A program made the translations under genes and the position numbers. The notes beneath the pieces were generated by a model. It had not been told where the DNA came from and made no database searches. It saw only the letters and a program-made list of their open reading frames with translations. From assembly GCF_026125825.1 (NCBI RefSeq), contig NZ_JAHCKK010000048.1:1-35871 (forward strand): a DNA stretch of 35,871 nucleotides, in the 5' to 3' direction. Positions within the stretch are counted from its first letter, which is position 1. Each line of letters starts with the position of its first letter. This DNA comes from Hydrogenophaga sp. Lineage in GTDB: Bacteria > Pseudomonadota > Gammaproteobacteria > Burkholderiales > Burkholderiaceae_C. Shown one piece after another: positions 8,552-18,335 of this stretch.

Positions 8552-9801
8552 GGCAACTGGCGCAGGAAAGCGGTGTCGGTGTCGAAAGGGGGCAGGGGCA
8601 GACTCGGGTGCAGCGCCCGGATGGCTTCGGCCAGCTGCACGTGGGGCCGGGTCATGCCTTGGTCCTGAAAGGGGTAGGCCCAGGCGCCGGTGTAGCCTGT
8701 GTCCCAGGCGAACACGCGGCCTTCGCGTGCGGCACGGAACCAGCCGTGCAAGGGGTTGGCGTCGATCAGTGTGGCGACGCTGGCCTGGCCCCCCAGCGCA
8801 CCGAGCCACACCGGCGCATCGGCCGCCAGCGCGTAGACCTTCTCGAAGCGTTCGTACACCAGGCTGCTGCTGCGCGCGTCGTCTGCGAGCGCGTAGCGCC
8901 CGCCGGCATCGTGGATCAACCGGGCGCGCTGGTTGCGCCCGCCGAAGGTCTCGACGGTGTCGCGGCCGGCGGCAAAGCCGGCCATCACCAGGGGGCGGTC
9001 GGGCGCGGCGGCGGCCAGGCCCGTCAAGTGCCGGTATTGCGCCTCGATGCGGTCGAACTGCGCATTGGCCAGGGCCTCGCGGTTGGTGAGCAGGGCCAGC
9101 AGCTTGAGCCACTCGGCGCGGCCCAGCGGGTGTGTTTCGTGGTGGTCGGCCTGCGCGATGGCGCGCACGCCCAGCTCCCACAGGCGCGGGTGCATGTTGC
9201 CCTGAGGGTAGGCCGAGTAGAAGCTCAGGTACACATCGGCCTGCACCGCCATCACCGGTTCGATGGATGCGTGGCCGTAGCCCCACATGTCGTGCACCAG
9301 GCCTTGCGCGATGCGCTCGCGCACCGTCGGCACGGTGGCGCTGCGCGTGTTTTCGGACCCGTACAACCGGTCCACCAGGCCCAGCTCGTCGAGCGCGCCC
9401 AACACGGCCGCGTTGCCGGTGACCAGCCTTTGCACGGGCACCTGAATCACCTGTTCGTGCGGCCCGTGCGCGGGCACCGGCGTGCCGCATTGCACCAGCA
9501 GGTACTCCAGCGTTTCGCCCGTGCCCACGCTGGGCGTGAAGCGCACGCGCTTGAAGTGCGGGCCATACACCACTTGCAATTGCACCGAATGGGTGAAGGC
9601 CGTCTTGTGCGGAAAGTAGTCCCTGCCGGGCTGGTGTTCGCTCACGCAGGCGGCGTCGAGGTTGTCGGTCAGTCCATGGGCATCCACGGCCACCGTGGGC
9701 CAGGCCACGCGCGGCGGTGCAGCGATCTGCGTGCAAGCGCACAGCAGCATCGGCATCAGCAGCGCCGCCGCCCGTGCGCGCAGGCCGCTCAGCGAGGTCA
9801 T
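8548..9801 (-). CDS. Periplasmic substrate-binding lipoprotein, FecB/BtuF type
   Basis: A 417-residue type III solute-binding protein, somewhat long for the family. The N-terminus is a lipoprotein-type signal with a plausible lipobox LCAC (lipidated Cys23). The first lobe has VLGALDELGLVDRLYGSE; the helical backbone and second lobe include HPLGRAEWLKLLALL, a segment common in this iron-complex-type family. It starts at ATGA with the ATPase stop and its own stop overlaps the permease start. It should pass a metal-chelate from the outer-membrane receptor to the FecCD permease. The QADHHETHPLG stretch is His-rich and could contact metal, but that is speculative. Confidence 0.9.
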   Translation of the reverse strand: MTSLSGLRARAAALLMPMLLCACTQIAAPPRVAWPTVAVDAHGLTDNLDAACVSEHQPGRDYFPHKTAFTHSVQLQVVYGPHFKRVRFTPSVGTGETLEYLLVQCGTPVPAHGPHEQVIQVPVQRLVTGNAAVLGALDELGLVDRLYGSENTRSATVPTVRERIAQGLVHDMWGYGHASIEPVMAVQADVYLSFYSAYPQGNMHPRLWELGVRAIAQADHHETHPLGRAEWLKLLALLTNREALANAQFDRIEAQYRHLTGLAAAAPDRPLVMAGFAAGRDTVETFGGRNQRARLIHDAGGRYALADDARSSSLVYERFEKVYALAADAPVWLGALGGQASVATLIDANPLHGWFRAAREGRVFAWDTGYTGAWAYPFQDQGMTRPHVQLAEAIRALHPSLPLPPFDTDTAFLRQLP

Positions 9802-10787
9802 GCGGTGGTGCCTTCGCGCGCGCAGAGCGCCTCCACCAGCGCGCCCAGGGTGGCGAAGCGCCGAGGCTCTTCACCCCTTTGGCTCAGCGTGTAGACGCCG
9901 TGTTTGCCCGCGTGCACGGCCTGCGCGGCCTCGGGGTCGTGGGCGTATCCCGCGCGTTGCATCGCCCGCCTGGCCCAGGCGGCAGGAATGCCACCGCCTT
10001 CGATGCGGATGCCGCGCCGCGCGCTGCGGCCCACAAGCAGCTCGGCGCGTTCCAGGTCGAAGACCAGGCCATCGGCGGCGAAGCTGGCGGCCAGGGTGCC
10101 GTCCAGGGCGAGGTCTTCGGGGGCGCCGGCGTGCAGGCGACGCTGGCCGTCGATCAGCCACAGCGCATCGGCATGGCGCAGCGCGAGCTCGAGGTCGTGC
10201 GTGGACAGCAGCACGGCCAGACCCTGTTCGCGCGCAAGCGCCAGCAGCAAGTGCATGGTTTCGATGCGGCGCGGCAGGTCCAGAAAGGCGGTCGCTTCGT
10301 CGAGCACCAGCAGGCGCGGTTGCTGCGCCAGCGCACGGGCGATCAGGACCTTCTGGCGTTCGCCGTCCGACATCTCGGCGACCAGCCGGTCCGCCAGCGC
10401 CAGCGCGCCGGCCTGCAGCAGCGCGGCCTGCACCGCCTCGTGGTCCCGGGCACCGAGCCTGCCGCCCCAGCCGAGGTGCGGGTAGCGCCCCAGGCAGACG
10501 AGGTCGTGCCCGGTCATCTGCGCGACGTCCACGCGCTCGGTGAGCACCACCGCGAGCCGCCGCGCGCGCTCGCTCGCCGTGATCCTGCCAAGTGCCACCC
10601 CGTCGATGCGCACCTCGCCCGAGACGGCGGGTTGCATGCCGCACAGCGTGCGGATCAGGGTCGACTTGCCGGCGCCGTTGGCGCCGATCAGGCAGACGAA
10701 GCGGCCGGCCGCCAGTTCGAGGTCCAGCGGGCCGAGCAGGGCCTGGCCACTGTGACCCACCGTCAGGCCATGGGTGCTCAGGCCCAT
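9798..10787 (-). CDS. ABC ATPase of the metallophore system, with C-terminal extension
   Basis: A 329-residue ATPase of the FecE/FhuC type. Walker A GANGAGKST is at residues 35-43, the signature is MSDGERQ (about 139-145) in place of LSGGQ, Walker B LLVLDE ends at Glu164, and the H-loop His is about residue 197. The ABC domain ends near residue 250, followed by an extra segment of about 75 residues that I do not recognise. The start ATG shares one base with the receptor stop (TGATG) and its stop overlaps the binding-protein start (ATGA). It energises the FecCD permease. A much longer in-frame extension crosses the receptor gene and is spurious. Confidence 0.93.
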   Translation of the reverse strand: MGLSTHGLTVGHSGQALLGPLDLELAAGRFVCLIGANGAGKSTLIRTLCGMQPAVSGEVRIDGVALGRITASERARRLAVVLTERVDVAQMTGHDLVCLGRYPHLGWGGRLGARDHEAVQAALLQAGALALADRLVAEMSDGERQKVLIARALAQQPRLLVLDEATAFLDLPRRIETMHLLLALAREQGLAVLLSTHDLELALRHADALWLIDGQRRLHAGAPEDLALDGTLAASFAADGLVFDLERAELLVGRSARRGIRIEGGGIPAAWARRAMQRAGYAHDPEAAQAVHAGKHGVYTLSQRGEEPRRFATLGALVEALCAREGTTA

Positions 10788-12925
10788 CAGAGCGCCATGG
10801 CGAAGCTGGCGAGCACGGTGCGGGGTGCGCCCGGGTAGGTCGGCACGAAGGCGCCACCCGAGTCGTGGTAGAGCTTGTCTCCCAGGTTCTGCAGCGCGAG
10901 TTGCAGCCTGTAGCGCTGGCCGACACCGAAGCGGTAGGCCACGTTGGCGTCCCAGCGCACGTACGAGGGCAGCACGAAGCTGTTGGCGGTGTTGGCCTGG
11001 CGTTCGCCGACGTAGATGGCGCCCAGGCCCGCGCTCAGCCCCGCCGCGCGGCCGCTGAAATCGAAGGTGGTCCACAGGCTGGCACTGCGGCGTGGCGCAT
11101 TGGCCAGCAGGGTGCCCACGAGGGTGGCGTCGCTGTCGCGGCTGATCTGTGCTTTCATCTCGGTGACGCTGGCGAGCAGGCGCCATTGCGGCGTGATGCT
11201 GAACGGCACATCCAGCTCCCAACCCTGGCTGCGCTGTTCGCCGACCTGCAGCACGTAGTCGAAATCGCTCGGATCGGACACCAGGCCGTTGCGGCGGCGG
11301 ATGTCGAACACCGCCAGCGTGGGCTCCAGCCGGCCGTCGAGCAGGCTGAGCTTGGCGCCGACTTCCAGCTGCGTGCCGCGCGACGGTGCGGGCAGGCTGC
11401 CGTTGCGCAGCATGCCGCTGAAGGGCTCGGTCAGGAACGACTTGGACCAGCTGGCGTACAGCGACACGGCTTCGGCCGGCGTCCAGGTCACGCCCACGCG
11501 TGGCGACAGTGCATCGTCGCTGCGCGCCAGCCTGCCTGAGACGGGCAGGTAGTCGGCCCGGGCGTAGGTGCGCGAGCGGTCGTGGCGCAGGCCGAGCAGC
11601 ACGCGCCACCGAGGACCGAACTGCAGCTCGTCCTGCGCGTACAAGCCCAGGCTGCGGCTTCGGTGGTTCGACGCGTCGTAGGGCACGAGCGGGCCGACCA
11701 CGGTGTTGCCATGCACCGGGTGGTACAGGTCGATCGGCAGGTTGGTCGGGAAGCCGAAGGGGCCGACGTTGGCGTCGGCGCGGAAGTCCCAGCTGTCGCG
11801 GTTGGCATCGGCGCCGAGCAGCACGCGGTGGCGCACACCACCCGCCTCGAAGCGGCGCGATACCTCGGCCATGACGGAGAGGTCGGTCTGGTCGTCGATG
11901 CTGCGCTGCTGGCGGCGGTTGACTTGCGGATTGGGCGTGTCGGCACCGGTGATCGGACTGAAGCCGAAGGGGTACCAGAGTGCATCGGTCTTGGCCGATG
12001 AGGTTTGCAGGCCGGCGTGCAACTGCCAGCCGCTGTCCAGCCGGTGATCGATCACCAGTGAGGCCAGGGCGCTGTCGTTTTTCAGCCGCGTGTCGGCTTC
12101 CGCGTAGTTGGTGCGGATGGGCACGCCGAGGAACATCGGGCTGTTGCCGAAACCCCGGTCGAAGGCGCCGCGCTTGCGGCCGAGTTCGAGTTCGGCCGTC
12201 AGCGTGGTGTGGGGCGCGAGTTGCCAGCGGAACACGGGCGAGATGAATGCTGTTTCCGCGCCCACGAAATCGCGAAAGCTCTGGTGGTCCTGCCAGGAGC
12301 CGGTGAGCCGGTAGCTCAGGGTCTCGCTGATCGGGCCGGTGCTGTCGAAGGTGGCGCGGTAGAAGTCGTGGCTGCCGGCGGTGAATTCGTAGCGGGTGCG
12401 CGCGGTGTCCTGCGGCTTCCTGGTGACCAGGTTGACCACGCCGCCGGGCTCGAAGCGGCCGTACAGCGCCGAGGCCGGCCCCTTGAGCACCTCGATCTGC
12501 TCGATGTTGACCAGCTCGTCCACCGGGGCGAACACGCTGCGGCGAAAGCCGTTCTTGAGGTTGGCCGAGGTGGCGAAGCCGCGCAGGCGGAAGCGGTCGT
12601 TGCTGCCGCCCCAGCCCACCTGGGGTGTCAGGCCTGGCACGGTGCGCACGGCTTCGCCGAAGCTGGTCACGCCGCGGTCTTCCATCAGCTCGCGGGTGAC
12701 GGTCTGGATGGAGAAGGGGGTTTCCTTCACCGTGGTGTCGCTCTTGTTGGCGGTGGGCGCGACGACGGCGCGGTAGGCGCGCTCGCGCGTGTCGCTGATG
12801 GTGACGGTCTCCAGCGCGGGCTCGGTCTGGGCCCACGCGGCCATCGACACGCTGGCCATCGCGCACACGGCCAGGGGGGCGCGGCCTCGGCGGCCGGTGA
12901 GTAGGCAGGAAGCAGGGTGGGACAT
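10787..12925 (-). CDS. TonB-dependent siderophore-type outer-membrane receptor
   Basis: A 712-residue outer-membrane receptor. The signal peptide ends near Ala32 (AWAQ), followed by a TonB-box-like ETVTISD at about 39-45. The plug domain includes FSIQTVTRELMEDRG, RFRLRGF, VEVLKGP-like IEVLKGPASALYG and GGVVNLVTRKP, the classic siderophore-receptor pattern; a 22-strand barrel follows. Only 34 bp separate it from the znuA stop, leaving no room for a cobalamin riboswitch and little for a promoter, so it is probably cotranscribed from znuC. This suggests zinc- rather than iron-controlled expression and a zinc-chelate substrate. An iron siderophore with an internal promoter inside znuA remains possible. 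Confidence 0.93.
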   Translation of the reverse strand: MSHPASCLLTGRRGRAPLAVCAMASVSMAAWAQTEPALETVTISDTRERAYRAVVAPTANKSDTTVKETPFSIQTVTRELMEDRGVTSFGEAVRTVPGLTPQVGWGGSNDRFRLRGFATSANLKNGFRRSVFAPVDELVNIEQIEVLKGPASALYGRFEPGGVVNLVTRKPQDTARTRYEFTAGSHDFYRATFDSTGPISETLSYRLTGSWQDHQSFRDFVGAETAFISPVFRWQLAPHTTLTAELELGRKRGAFDRGFGNSPMFLGVPIRTNYAEADTRLKNDSALASLVIDHRLDSGWQLHAGLQTSSAKTDALWYPFGFSPITGADTPNPQVNRRQQRSIDDQTDLSVMAEVSRRFEAGGVRHRVLLGADANRDSWDFRADANVGPFGFPTNLPIDLYHPVHGNTVVGPLVPYDASNHRSRSLGLYAQDELQFGPRWRVLLGLRHDRSRTYARADYLPVSGRLARSDDALSPRVGVTWTPAEAVSLYASWSKSFLTEPFSGMLRNGSLPAPSRGTQLEVGAKLSLLDGRLEPTLAVFDIRRRNGLVSDPSDFDYVLQVGEQRSQGWELDVPFSITPQWRLLASVTEMKAQISRDSDATLVGTLLANAPRRSASLWTTFDFSGRAAGLSAGLGAIYVGERQANTANSFVLPSYVRWDANVAYRFGVGQRYRLQLALQNLGDKLYHDSGGAFVPTYPGAPRTVLASFAMAL

Positions 12926-12959
12926 GCGGGGCTCGGCTCCGATCGTGAAAGAAGAGGGC

Positions 12960-14813
<1,854 letters not shown>

Positions 14814-14817
<4 letters not shown>

Positions 14818-15599
14818 GCCGGCATCCCGTGGGCAGCGACTTCGCAGGCATCGGCCCCGTCGTCGAAAGGCTCCTGCAACTGCAGGGCGCGGGCCCAGTG
14901 CCCGGGGGTCAGCACCTCGGCCGTCGCGCCCCAGGCCACCGGCTCGCGGGCCAGCAACAGGGTGTGGGGAAAGTGCTCGCGCACCTGGGCCAGATCGTGC
15001 AGCACAGCGATCACCGTCTTGCCCTGCGCGTGCCAGCGGTGCAGCAGGGTGAGCAGGTCGCTGGTGGTGCGCTGGTCGATCGCGGCGAAGGGCTCGTCCA
15101 GCAGCACCACTGGCGCATCCTGCAACATCAGTCGCGCAAACAGGGCGCGCTGCAGCTGACCACCCGAGAGCGTGCCGATCGCGCGCCGCTCGAAGCCCAG
15201 CAGCCCTACCGCCGCCAGCGCCTCGTGGCAGGCGCGGCGGTGCGCGGCGCTGAAGCGCCCGAGTGCACCCACCGCGTGCCACAGGCCGAGCAGGGCCAGC
15301 TCCTCCACCGAGATCGGAAAACTCCGGTCGATGCCGCTGTGCTGCGGCAGGCAGGCCACGCGCCGGGGTGTGCCCAGACCGTCAATGCGCCCGGCCAGCG
15401 GTTTGAGCTGCCCGGCCAACGCCTTCAGCAGGGTCGATTTGCCGGCGCCATTGGGGCCGACCACCGCCACCAGCATGCCTGGCGGCAGCGTGAGCGACAG
15501 GTGGTGCACAGCCGGGTGGCGTTCGTAGCCCAGTGTGAGGTCGTGCAGCACGATGGCCGCTGGAGCGGCCACTCGGCCAGAAAAGTGAAGGTGGGACAC
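14814..15599 (-). CDS. znuC: Zinc ABC transporter ATPase
   Basis: An ATPase of the ZnuC type. With a GTG start at 15599 it has 261 residues, Walker A GPNGAGKST at 48-56, signature LSGGQLQRALFARLML from 144, and Walker B VVLLDEP ending near 170. The SD is poor. An in-frame ATG at 15668 would add 23 residues (RTIAIQLQYLSRN-like) coded by the divergent control region; I reject it because it lacks an SD and would place the palindromic operator inside the gene. First gene of the leftward operon, divergent from zur. Confidence 0.9.
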
Positions 15600-15685
15600 G
15601 GAGAGATTGCGGCTAAGATACTGCAACTGAATTGCGATAGTGCGTATGTTAACGCAACAAAGTTGCATTTATGGAGGCCCGAATC
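15600..15685. promoter_or_regulatory. Divergent znuC/zur control region with probable Zur operator
   Basis: This 86-bp gap between the znuC and zur starts is distinctly AT-richer than its surroundings. It holds TGCGT-N6-ACGCA at 15641-15656, a wider TTGCG (15632-15636) / CGCAA (15653-15657) pair, and TGCAAC (15622-15627) / GTTGCA (15662-15667), all with nearby centres. GGAGG at 15673-15677 is the zur SD. A Fur-family zinc repressor would be expected to bind such nested palindromes and shut off both directions. The repeats are seen; Zur binding is inference. Confidence 0.65.
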
Positions 15686-16186
15686 ATGTCCTCACGCCCC
15701 ACCAAAGAACCGGTGACCGTGCCCCCCCACATCCAGACCCGCCTGGAAGCCGCCGGCCTGCGCCGCACGCTGGCCACGCGCGCGGTGCTCGGCCTGTTCC
15801 TGGCGCAGCCGCACGGCGGGCTCAGCCATGCGCAGGCACTGAACGCGCTCACCGCGCGTGGACTGGACATCAACCGCGTCACGCTGTACCGCCTGCTCGA
15901 CCGCCTGGCCGTGTGTGGCGTGTTGCAACGCCACACGGACGACCAGGCGCGCACCTGGCGCTTCAACCTGGCGCCGCAGGAGTCGCAGGCCAGAGAGACG
16001 GGCACGGCGCCGCTGTTCGAGTGCGATGCCTGCCACCGGCAACTGCGTGTGGCGGACGCCAGCGCGTCCACGCAGACCCTGGCGCAGGACGTGTTCAGCG
16101 CGCTGGCGCGGCTCGGGCACCGAGGTGCGCGGGTCGAGGTGGCGGTGCACGGCACCTGCATGGACTGCCTGGAGCCGGCGGCGTGA
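15686..16186 (+). CDS. zur: Fur-family zinc uptake regulator (Zur)
   Basis: A 166-residue Fur-family repressor. The winged helix includes RTLATRAVLGLF and the recognition segment NRVTLYRLLDRLAVCGVLQRH. Structural zinc is probably held by Cys113/Cys116 (FECDACHRQL) and Cys158/Cys161 (HGTCMDCLEP). The HH-rich motif of iron-sensing Fur before the first CxxC is missing, and the ECDAC / HGxCxxC layout is close to E. coli Zur. With znuCBA divergent, Zur is the best call. ATG 15686 is favoured over ATG 15671 because GGAGG lies 8 nt upstream. Its stop overlaps the next start (GTGA), coupling the repressor to the ABC module behind it. Confidence 0.88.
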   Translation: MSSRPTKEPVTVPPHIQTRLEAAGLRRTLATRAVLGLFLAQPHGGLSHAQALNALTARGLDINRVTLYRLLDRLAVCGVLQRHTDDQARTWRFNLAPQESQARETGTAPLFECDACHRQLRVADASASTQTLAQDVFSALARLGHRGARVEVAVHGTCMDCLEPAA

Positions 16187-16842
16187 TCGAGTCCCGTGGG
16201 TTGCAGTACGCCTACCCTGGTCACGCGCCGCTGGGCCTGGCCGATGTGTCGGTGCCGCAAGGGGGTACCCTGTTGCTGCGCGGGCCCTCGGGCAGCGGCA
16301 AGTCGACCTGGCTGGCGCTCGCCGCCGGCCTGCTCACGCCGGGCGCGGGTGAGATCGTGGTGGCGGGGCAGTCGGTGGGTGCCTTGCGCGGTGCCGCGCG
16401 CGATGCCTGGCGCGCGCGCCACATCGGTTTTCTGCCGCAGCAACTGCACCTGAGCGACGCGCTCACGGTGGCGGACAACCTCGCGCTCGCGCACTTCGCC
16501 GCCGGCCTGCCGGTGGATCGCGCCGCCGTGGCCGAGGTGCTGGACGCGCTGGACATCGGCGCGCTGGGCCGCCGCCGGCCCAGGCAGCTCTCGGGCGGGC
16601 AGGCCCAGCGCGTGGCACTGGCGCGCGCCGTGCTGCTGCGCCCGCGCGTGATCCTGGCCGACGAGCCGACCGCGAGCCTGGACGACGACGCGTGCAAAGC
16701 GGCGCTGTCGCTGCTGCACCGCAGCGCGAAAGCGCTGGAGGCCACGCTGGTGATCGCCACCCACGACGCCCGCGTGCGCGACGCACTGCCGCACGCGCAG
16801 GAACTGGACTTCGCGGCCACCCGCGCGGAGCGCGTCGCATGA
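16183..16842 (+). CDS. LolD/MacB-type ABC ATPase of the zinc-linked module
   Basis: A 219-residue stand-alone ATPase. Walker A GPSGSGKS is at 34-41, signature LSGGQAQRVALARAV from 137, Walker B VILADEPTASLD with Glu162, and H-loop His195 (IATHD). The DEPTASLD form is typical of the LolD/MacB/FtsE group. The start is GTG, overlapping the zur stop (GTGA), and its stop overlaps the permease start (ATGA). This tight coupling to zur and a partner permease points to a zinc-linked mechanotransmission-type ABC complex rather than lipoprotein release; the role is not established. Confidence 0.92.
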   Translation: MIESRGLQYAYPGHAPLGLADVSVPQGGTLLLRGPSGSGKSTWLALAAGLLTPGAGEIVVAGQSVGALRGAARDAWRARHIGFLPQQLHLSDALTVADNLALAHFAAGLPVDRAAVAEVLDALDIGALGRRRPRQLSGGQAQRVALARAVLLRPRVILADEPTASLDDDACKAALSLLHRSAKALEATLVIATHDARVRDALPHAQELDFAATRAERVA

Positions 16843-18062
16843 ATGTGCTGTCCCTGTCCTGGCGCTACCTGTGGGCGCGTCCGCTCGCCACGGCCCTCAA
16901 CCTGTTGCTGCTCACGCTGGGCCTGGCCTCCATGGGCTTTCTGCTGATCGCGCGCGATCAGGTGGACCGCGCCTTCGAGCGCGACCTCGCCGGCATCGAC
17001 GCGGTGGTGGGCGCCAAGGGCAGCCCGATGCAGCTCATCCTCGCGGGCGTGTTCCACCTGGATGTACCGCCCGGCAACATCCCCCTGGCCGAGGCCCGCC
17101 AGCTTGCCGGGCACCCGCAAGTCGCACAGCTCATCCCGCTGAGCCTGGGCGACAACCTCGGCGGCTTTCGCATCGTGGGCACCACGCACGACTACCCGGC
17201 TCACTACGGCGCCCGGCTTGAGCAGGGCGCGCTCTGGCAGGCGCCGCTGGAGGCTGTGCTGGGGGCGCAGGTCGCCGCCCGCACGGGCTTGAAGGTGGGC
17301 CAGGCCTTCGAAGGCGCGCACGGCCTGGGCATGGGTGGGAGCTCGCACGGCGAGACGCCTTACACCGTCACCGGCGTGCTCGCGCCCTGCGGCTGCGTGC
17401 TGGATCGGCTGGTGCTCACGGCCACCGAGTCGGTCTGGCGCGTGCACGACGACATGCACGCGGGCGCCCACATGGACGCCACCGAACGCGCCGAGCTGGC
17501 CGAGGCACTGGCGGCCGAGCGCGACATCACGCTGGCCCTCATCCGCTACCGCACGCCCCTGGCGGCGGTGAGCTTCCCGCGCTTCATCAACGAGACCACG
17601 TCGCTGCAGGCTGCGGCGCCTGCGGTGGAGATCACGCGCCTGCTGGGCATGGTCGGCGTGGGCACGCAGGTGCTGCGGGGCCTGGCGGGGGTGCTCCTGG
17701 CCGTGGCCGGGCTGTCGGTGTTCATCGCGCTGTGGAGCGCGGTGCGCGAGCGCCGCGCCGACCTGGCCATGCTGCGCATGCTGGGCGCGCCGCCCCGGCG
17801 CGTGGCCGTGCTGCTGCTGTGCGAGGCGCTGTGGCTCGCGCTGCTGGCGTGCGCGCTGGGCCTGCTGGCCGCGCACGCGCTCACGGCCCTCATGGGCGAG
17901 ATGTTGATGGCCCGGCAGTCGCTGGCCATCACCGGTTGGCAATGGGTGTCCGGCGAAATCTGGGTGCCCGTGCTGGCTGTTGGGGTGGCGGTGGTGGCGG
18001 CGCTCCTGCCGGCCGTCCACGCCTACCGTGTCGATGTCACTCAACTCCTGAACTCAAGGTAA
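16839..18062 (+). CDS. FtsX/MacB-like ABC permease with Cys/His-rich periplasmic domain
   Basis: A 407-residue permease with one N-terminal helix (about 15-37), a periplasmic domain of about 230 residues, and three C-terminal helices (about 272-300, 325-355, 375-395), the FtsX/MacB layout. The cytoplasmic loop has RRADLAMLRMLGAPPRRVA, typical of the family. The periplasmic domain carries Cys184-Gly-Cys186 and then His203, His207 and His211 (HDDMHAGAH), a set that could bind a soft or borderline metal. It starts at ATGA with the ATPase and ends 3 bp before the small Cys protein. In P. aeruginosa a comparable ATPase/permease pair (PA4064-PA4065, from memory) is zinc-responsive. Confidence 0.9.
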   Translation: MNVLSLSWRYLWARPLATALNLLLLTLGLASMGFLLIARDQVDRAFERDLAGIDAVVGAKGSPMQLILAGVFHLDVPPGNIPLAEARQLAGHPQVAQLIPLSLGDNLGGFRIVGTTHDYPAHYGARLEQGALWQAPLEAVLGAQVAARTGLKVGQAFEGAHGLGMGGSSHGETPYTVTGVLAPCGCVLDRLVLTATESVWRVHDDMHAGAHMDATERAELAEALAAERDITLALIRYRTPLAAVSFPRFINETTSLQAAAPAVEITRLLGMVGVGTQVLRGLAGVLLAVAGLSVFIALWSAVRERRADLAMLRMLGAPPRRVAVLLLCEALWLALLACALGLLAAHALTALMGEMLMARQSLAITGWQWVSGEIWVPVLAVGVAVVAALLPAVHAYRVDVTQLLNSR

Positions 18063-18065
18063 ATC

Positions 18066-18305
18066 ATGAAAAAAACCCTGTTTCTGCTCGCCGCCGCCTG
18101 GCTCTGCACCGCCGCGCTGGCCCAGCATTCCGACAAAGAGACCAAGGAAGACATTGCGCGCCACCGTGCCATGGCCGTGGCGCATGAGGGCGCGGCCAAG
18201 TGCCTGGAGGCCGGCAAGGGCGAAAAAGTCTGCATGCAGGAACTTGCGGTGGCCTGCAAGGGTCTGGCTCTGGGAAAATACTGCGGCATGCGCCACGCGC
18301 ACTGA
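18066..18305 (+). CDS. Small periplasmic Cys/His protein of the zinc-linked module
   Basis: A 79-residue protein I do not recognise. It has a clear signal peptide (cleavage after Ala19, ALA/Q) and a mature part of about 60 residues with exactly four cysteines: 46, 56, 64 and 73, spaced C-x9-C-x7-C-x8-C. Histidines at 21, 33, 40, 77 and 79 include a C-terminal HAH. The spacing would suit a helical hairpin held by two disulfides, or a metal-thiolate site. An SD (AAGG) lies just upstream, inside the end of the permease gene, and only 3 bp separate them, so cotranslation is likely. It may be a metal carrier or partner for the permease. It sits where larger His-rich proteins are found in related loci. 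Confidence 0.85.
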   Translation: MKKTLFLLAAAWLCTAALAQHSDKETKEDIARHRAMAVAHEGAAKCLEAGKGEKVCMQELAVACKGLALGKYCGMRHAH

Positions 18306-18335
18306 CCGCTGAGATCCCACGCCGAGACGACTGCC

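Noticed and set aside
8549-12866. In-frame extensions that would fuse the FecCD permease or the ABC ATPase to upstream genes
   Set aside because: The extensions lie in another frame of the binding-protein and receptor genes and have no recognisable domain. ATGA/TGATG overlaps mark the true starts.
12926-12959. Cobalamin riboswitch before the TonB-dependent receptor
   Set aside because: Only 34 bp lie between znuA and the receptor, far too short, and no B12-box sequence is seen.
15600-15668. Upstream ATG start for znuC at 15668
   Set aside because: It lacks an SD, adds residues not typical of ZnuC, and would put the palindromic operator inside the coding region. GTG 15599 is preferred, with some doubt.
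16183-18062. MacAB-type drug efflux pump
   Set aside because: The ATPase and permease are separate and short, there is no adaptor protein or TolC, and the run begins with zur and ends with a DUF3299 gene.
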